NCBI GenBank assembly: GCA_023212725.1
Contig: JALBYF010000013.1
Coordinates: 1-64,000, forward strand
Length of the DNA: 64,000 bases
Source of the DNA: Tranzscheliella williamsii
Lineage: Eukaryota; Basidiomycota; Ustilaginomycetes; Ustilaginales; Ustilaginaceae
Direction of reading: 5' to 3'
Below the pieces are notes generated by a model that made no database searches, was not told the DNA's origin, and was given only the letters and a program-made list of their open reading frames with translations. This document shows positions 59,827 through 64,000 of the stretch, in pieces. Position 1 is the stretch's first letter. Every line of letters begins with the position of its first letter. The position numbers and the translations under genes are program-made.

Positions 59827-62514
59827 ATGTCTGGTTTCTTCCGCAAGGTCGGTGACTCGGATTCCGAGTCCGACGTTTCCTCCTCCGAAGAGGAGCTTTC
59901 CGAGCTCGAATCCGGAGATGAGCAGCCCAAGGCCACCACCCCCGCCGCTGCAAAGTCCCGCTTCATGAAGGGCTCGGATGATGACTCGGACGACTCGGAC
60001 GACGACTCGGATGACGACGATTCCAGCGACTCTGATGATGATGACCACGACGTCGACGCCAAGGCCGACGGCAAAAAGACCACCTCTCGTTTCATGAAGG
60101 GCGCCGCTGACAGCGACGACAGTGACAGCGAAGAGGAAGTCAAGAAGGTCGTAAAATCCGCCAAGGACAAGAGAGTCGACGACATGCTCACCATTGTCAC
60201 CCACATCGAGTCCGCCCAAAAGTCCAGCGACTGGATCTCGATCAACAAAGACTTTGACAACCTCATTCGATCCGTCGAGCGACAGCGCACCCTCAACGAA
60301 GCCATCCCTCCTTTCTTCTACAAGACCATCTCCCAGCTGGACGAATTCCTGAACGAGTCGGCTGCCAAGGAGAAGGAGAAGGATGCCAAGAAGAAGATGA
60401 AGGCCCCTGTCGCCAAGGCCATGAACGGCATGAAGCAGAAGCTCAAAAAGATCATCAAGGAAAACGACGAGACCATCGCCAAATACCGTTCCGATCCCGA
60501 AGGATTTGAGGCGGCTGCTGCCGCCGCTGCTGCTCCTGCACCCGTCGAAGGCGAGTCCGCCATCTCCAAGGGCCGCGCCAACCGACTTGCCGCCGCTCTC
60601 GACTCTGATGCCAACGATGACTTCCAGACCGTCGGTCGCGGCGGCCGAACCGAGATCTTCACTTCCGAAGGCCTCTTCAAGAGCCTCTCGGCCATCATGG
60701 AGGCCCGTGGTAAGAAGAGCACCGACAAACAGGAGCAGATCCGAAAGCTCAACGACCTCTCTAGCGTAGCCGACACCCCCTACAAGAAGATCCGAGTCAT
60801 CCTTGCCCTTGTTGCTGCGCGATTCGACTACAACGCTTCTGCCACCGCCTACATGCCCGTAGAGATGTGGGAATCGGCGCGCAAAGAAATCAACGAGATC
60901 CTTTCTCTGCTCAAGAAGAATCACTCCTACATTGTTCGCGAGGAGGTCGACGACTACGATGATGAGGTAGAGCGAGTCCCCGGTCAGGACGGCGAGAAGG
61001 ACACCGTGGCTGTTCGTGGCAGCATCATCAGCTTTGTCGACCGCCTCGACGATGAATTCACCAAGAGCCTCCAGAACATTGACCCTCACACCACCGAATA
61101 CGTCGAGCGACTTTGCGACGAGAAGAAGCTCTACGAGACCATCGTATGCGCCCAGGGCTACTTTGAGAGCACTCAGCAGACCGATGCGCTGGCGCGTTGC
61201 ACCATGCGCCGCCTCGAGCACATCTATGCCAAGCAGGATGTCATCATCAAGGCGCTCGAAAACAACCTCGGCGAAATCACAACCGACTTCCAGTCCAAGA
61301 TCTTCCCATCTCCCTCCCGCAGCGCCGAGCAGGATGGTCCCACCGTCCTCGTCCGAGCCCTTTGCACCTTCCTCTACCAGGCTAGCGGTGCCCAGGCCGA
61401 GCGACCGAGGACCCGTGCGATGCTCTGCCACATCTACTTCCACGCCCTCCATGCGCAGTATCACATCGCTCGAGACATGTTCCTCATGTCGCATCTCCAG
61501 GATACCATCCAGTTGGCCGATGTCGCTACGCAGATCCTCTACAACCGTGTTGTGGTTCAGATTGGCATCTGTGCCTTCCGAAAGGGACTCATCAAAGAGT
61601 CGCAGGTCGCTCTGCAAGAAGTATTCGCTACCGGTCGTGTCAAGGAGCTCTTGGCTCAGGGCGTCCAGAAGCAGAATCAGTTCAGCACCATCACGCCCGA
61701 GCAGGAGAAGCTGGAGCGACAGCGCCAGCTGCCCTTCCACATGCACATCAACCTGGAGCTCTTGGAGTGCATCTACCTCATCTCGTCCATGTTGCTCGAG
61801 GTGCCCAACATGGCGTTTGCCGGCAGCGATCCCGAGCTGCGAAAGAAGGTCATCTCGCGTCCGTTCCGAAGGATGTTGGACTACACCGACCGACAGGTCT
61901 TTTCTGGGCCGCCCGAGAACACGAGGGACCACATCATGCAGGCCTGCAAGGCCCTGCAGAACGGTGACTGCAAGGCGTGCATTGAGTTGGTCTCGGAGAT
62001 CAAGATCTGGAAGTTGATGCCCGGATCCGAAGAGGTCAAGCTGATGCTTGCCAAGCGCATCCAGGAAGTCGGTCTGCGCACCTACCTCTTCTCTTACTCT
62101 GCCTATTACGAGTCGGTATCGCTGGCCCACCTGGCCGCTACATTCGACATTGAGGAGCGCCTGGTCAAGTCGATGGTCTCCAAGATGATTCACAACGACG
62201 AGCTGGCTGCCTCGCTCGACCCAACCGCCAACGTGGTCGATTTCCACCGACTGGAGCTGACCAAGGTGCAGCAGCTGGCTATGACGTTGGCGGACAAGGC
62301 CAACTCAATGCTCGAGCAGAACGAGCGGCTGCTGGATGCCAAGCTCGGCGAGGGCAAGGAGCAGCGCGGCGGCCCGGGCGGCGACCGTGGCGACCGCGAA
62401 GGCGGCCAGTCCGGCAGGCGCGAGAGGAGGGGCGGCTCAGCGGCAAGAGGCGGCGGACGCGGGCGTGGCAGGGGCCGTGCCCAGCAGTTCCAGAGCCTCG
62501 GGCAGAAGGTCTAG
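59827..62514 (+). CDS. NIP1: eIF3 subunit c (NIP1)
   Basis: Core subunit of translation initiation factor eIF3, which binds eIF1 and eIF5 and helps start-codon selection on the 40S subunit. ATG at 59827, 895 aa, single exon. The start MSGFFRKVGDSDSESD is the conserved eIF3c opening; an acidic Ser/Asp-rich N-terminal region (to about 110) carries the eIF1/eIF5-binding segment and two copies of a SRFMKG motif. The central helical region contains DFDNLIRSVERQ and GRGGRTEIFTSEGLFKSL; the C-terminal PCI domain (about 630-810) includes SYSAYYESVSLAHLAATFDI and VSKMIHNDELAASLD. An RGG/GR-rich tail (about 840-885) ends AQQFQSLGQKV. Length and order match the family. The large minus-strand frame opposite this gene is a codon-bias shadow. 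Confidence 0.97.
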   Translation: MSGFFRKVGDSDSESDVSSSEEELSELESGDEQPKATTPAAAKSRFMKGSDDDSDDSDDDSDDDDSSDSDDDDHDVDAKADGKKTTSRFMKGAADSDDSDSEEEVKKVVKSAKDKRVDDMLTIVTHIESAQKSSDWISINKDFDNLIRSVERQRTLNEAIPPFFYKTISQLDEFLNESAAKEKEKDAKKKMKAPVAKAMNGMKQKLKKIIKENDETIAKYRSDPEGFEAAAAAAAAPAPVEGESAISKGRANRLAAALDSDANDDFQTVGRGGRTEIFTSEGLFKSLSAIMEARGKKSTDKQEQIRKLNDLSSVADTPYKKIRVILALVAARFDYNASATAYMPVEMWESARKEINEILSLLKKNHSYIVREEVDDYDDEVERVPGQDGEKDTVAVRGSIISFVDRLDDEFTKSLQNIDPHTTEYVERLCDEKKLYETIVCAQGYFESTQQTDALARCTMRRLEHIYAKQDVIIKALENNLGEITTDFQSKIFPSPSRSAEQDGPTVLVRALCTFLYQASGAQAERPRTRAMLCHIYFHALHAQYHIARDMFLMSHLQDTIQLADVATQILYNRVVVQIGICAFRKGLIKESQVALQEVFATGRVKELLAQGVQKQNQFSTITPEQEKLERQRQLPFHMHINLELLECIYLISSMLLEVPNMAFAGSDPELRKKVISRPFRRMLDYTDRQVFSGPPENTRDHIMQACKALQNGDCKACIELVSEIKIWKLMPGSEEVKLMLAKRIQEVGLRTYLFSYSAYYESVSLAHLAATFDIEERLVKSMVSKMIHNDELAASLDPTANVVDFHRLELTKVQQLAMTLADKANSMLEQNERLLDAKLGEGKEQRGGPGGDRGDREGGQSGRRERRGGSAARGGGRGRGRGRAQQFQSLGQKV

Positions 62515-63104
62515 CCCGCCTAACCCTCCTCCCCTCCTCCCCTCCATCCCCTCCCTCCCGCCTCTCCATCCCCTCCTCCTGCTCCGTTCTGACACCATTT
62601 CGCGCTTCTCTTCGCTGGTCGTACCCATTTCACCCCCAAAAGCTCCCTGCCTGTTCGCGCATCATCGTCTCGCCGCCGCTCTCTGCCTCGCCGCAGCGGG
62701 CGGCCCATGTATGAGTTAGGAGCATAGCCGATCCGTCTATACAGATTCTGACATTCAGCCGGACTGCGCACCGCCTCCATGCCGGGCCTAAGGAGCGTGG
62801 ATAACGCCTGACCATGACTAAGTGGCCGGCTGTTAGAGTGGCATTGCGGGCTGTGGCGCCTGCCGGCGACTTAGGGAATCGCGGGTTTGGATAAGCGTGC
62901 ATGGCGGCCGTTGTGAAGAAAGGCTTGATGGCGCTGGGGCGCGCGCTGGCTCTTGCCACCATCGATGCTGTCGAGGGGCGGCGTTACTGCTAAGCATATT
63001 GCAGAGCGAAGCGCGCGGCCAAGGGCACGCATGGCTCCAGGTTGTTGTGCGACATCCGTATCGGCGGCGGCGGTAGCGTCTCTGCGTGATCGAGTCGACC
63101 GCCT
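62515..63104. other. Intergenic region, NIP1 3' flank
   Basis: About 590 bases. The first 70 bases are CT-rich (CCTCCCC repeats). No gene or RNA is recognised. Confidence 0.5.
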
Positions 63105-64000
63105 ATGTTGGCGAGCAAGGGCGTCGCGCGTGCGCTAGCGGCGGGTGCGGCCGCAGTGCGCGTCGGTACGGCGCCGGTGCCTCTCTCGCCACAGCGCAGC
63201 GCGTGTGGACGCTGCCAGGATACGACGAGCACCCTCTTGCGCTCGTCTGTGGCGGCCCGGCGGCGCCTGTCGACCACCCGCCCCCCGCCCGCCCGCGCGC
63301 AGGACCTCGCCTTCCCCTCCCACATCCCTGCACCCACGCCGTACGACATCTTCCACTTCTCCAGCAGCGCCGTCTCCCAAGCCGAGGTCAAGGCACGGTA
63401 CTATGACCTGGTGCGCGCCCTCCATCCGGACCGCATCCGTCAGCCGCCGTCGGACACCAAGGGCAAAGCGCCACAGACCAGCGCCGCGTCCAAGTCCAAG
63501 GCGCAGGCCGAGGAGGAGTTCAAGCTGGTCGTGCAGGCGTACCACCTGCTGAAGGACCCCGACGCCAAGCATCTCTACGACAAGTCCGGGTTCGGCTGGA
63601 GCGCCAGAGGGGGTACGAGCAACGGCGGGAGCAGCATGCGCGGCCGCGATCCGTGGAAGGGCTGGCAGGACATGCGCTATACGCGGCGGGCGCCGGCGGG
63701 GCGCGGCGGGCATGACAAGTTCGGCTGGCAGAATGCGGGCTTCTACTCGAGCCAGTACGCCTCGGCATCGTCGGCGGGGCATGCGGGCTGGAGCGGCGGC
63801 AACGGGCTGTATACGAGCAACGGCGTCTTGATCAGCGCGCTCTTTGTGCTCACCTGGGTCCTGGCGGGCGTTCAGTACAGCCGCCTCAGCCTGCAGAGCC
63901 AGCACGCCATCCAAAAGGCCGACCGCACCCACCTCGACGCCGCACGCAGCCTCGCCGAGGCGCGCCAGCACGCCCGCTCCGACGAGGGCAGGCTCCGCCT
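63105..64000 (+). CDS. J-domain (Hsp40) protein, probably mitochondrial, cut by window end
   Basis: Open from the ATG at 63105 to the window edge, 298 codons seen and no stop reached. Residues 1 to about 65 (MLASKGVARALAAGAAAVRV, later SSVAARRRLSTTR) are basic, Ala/Arg-rich and lack acids, like a mitochondrial presequence. The J domain spans about 78-165: TPYDIFHFSSSAVSQAEVKA, the hallmark HPD at 107-109 (RALHPDR) and a final helix (FKLVVQAYHLLKDPDAKHLYD). A Lys/Ser-rich insert (about 115-135) lengthens the loop after HPD. A Gly/Ser/Arg-rich stretch follows, then one membrane segment near 240-260 (VLISALFVLTWVLAGV). It probably stimulates an Hsp70 at a mitochondrial membrane; the subfamily is not recognised. 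The remaining C-terminus lies outside the window. Confidence 0.8.
   Translation, partial: MLASKGVARALAAGAAAVRVGTAPVPLSPQRSACGRCQDTTSTLLRSSVAARRRLSTTRPPPARAQDLAFPSHIPAPTPYDIFHFSSSAVSQAEVKARYYDLVRALHPDRIRQPPSDTKGKAPQTSAASKSKAQAEEEFKLVVQAYHLLKDPDAKHLYDKSGFGWSARGGTSNGGSSMRGRDPWKGWQDMRYTRRAPAGRGGHDKFGWQNAGFYSSQYASASSAGHAGWSGGNGLYTSNGVLISALFVLTWVLAGVQYSRLSLQSQHAIQKADRTHLDAARSLAEARQHARSDEGRLR

Noticed and set aside
59683..62247. 854-codon minus-strand frame
   Set aside because: Exact antisense of eIF3c; Leu/Val/Gly/Asp-rich composition from codon bias.
63135..63971. 278-codon minus-strand frame
   Set aside because: Antisense of the J-domain protein, which has HPD and a presequence.

Overview
The window is a gene-dense eukaryotic nuclear segment from a fungus, most likely a basidiomycete and plausibly a smut or smut-like yeast (Ustilaginomycotina). 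The reasons are long intron-free frames mixed with genes carrying short 5'-GT...AG-3' introns, high third-position GC, and the protein families present: a GH45 endoglucanase like smut egl1, a yeast-type membrane-anchored DPM1, a WD40-M20 DUG2 and a five-TOG XMAP215. No bacterial features, CRISPR, rRNA or convincing tRNA were found. The species assignment is inference. I can support about twenty protein genes.

Layout. 0.2-4.6 kb: type II phosphatidylinositol 4-kinase (-) and an HNH-domain protein (+). 5.2-16.5 kb: a CLIP-170-like microtubule plus-end protein (+) and a Wee1 kinase (+), with a 2.5 kb gene-poor stretch between them. 18.1-29.7 kb: a surface/secretory group with a GH26-like hydrolase with a GPI-type tail (+), a two-exon small cysteine-containing secreted protein (-), an acyltransferase-3 membrane protein lacking the usual catalytic His (-), a 3.3 kb gene-poor gap, and a fusion of an acyltransferase-3 domain to an egghead-like GT2 glycosyltransferase (+). 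30.1-35.2 kb: one unbroken minus-strand frame joining an Edc4-like decapping scaffold to kynurenine 3-monooxygenase. 36-37.2 kb: GH45 endoglucanase with a hexanucleotide-repeat-encoded Gly-Thr linker (-). 38.3-44.3 kb: DPM1 (-), glyoxalase I (+, five exons) and DUG2 (-). 45-53 kb: RNA polymerase III subunit RPC34 (+) and Stu2/XMAP215 (-). 53.9-64 kb: NudE (+), a Ure2-like glutathione transferase (+, four exons), ATP synthase OSCP (-, four exons), eIF3c/NIP1 (+) and a J-domain protein cut by the window end (+).

Themes. Most genes are housekeeping. Three microtubule plus-end/dynein factors (CLIP-170, XMAP215, NudE) plus Wee1 lie within 50 kb. Glyoxalase I (glutathione-using) and DUG2 (glutathione-degrading) are convergent neighbours, with a glutathione transferase 15 kb away. 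The most unusual part is 18-30 kb: a bifunctional acyltransferase-glycosyltransferase facing a second acyltransferase-3 protein across a shared intergenic region, next to a GH26-like hydrolase and a small secreted protein. I propose, as inference only, that this locus makes and remodels an O-acylated surface glycan or glycolipid.

Exon boundaries were placed by eye from splice consensus and reading-frame continuity. Starts were set on real ATG codons.
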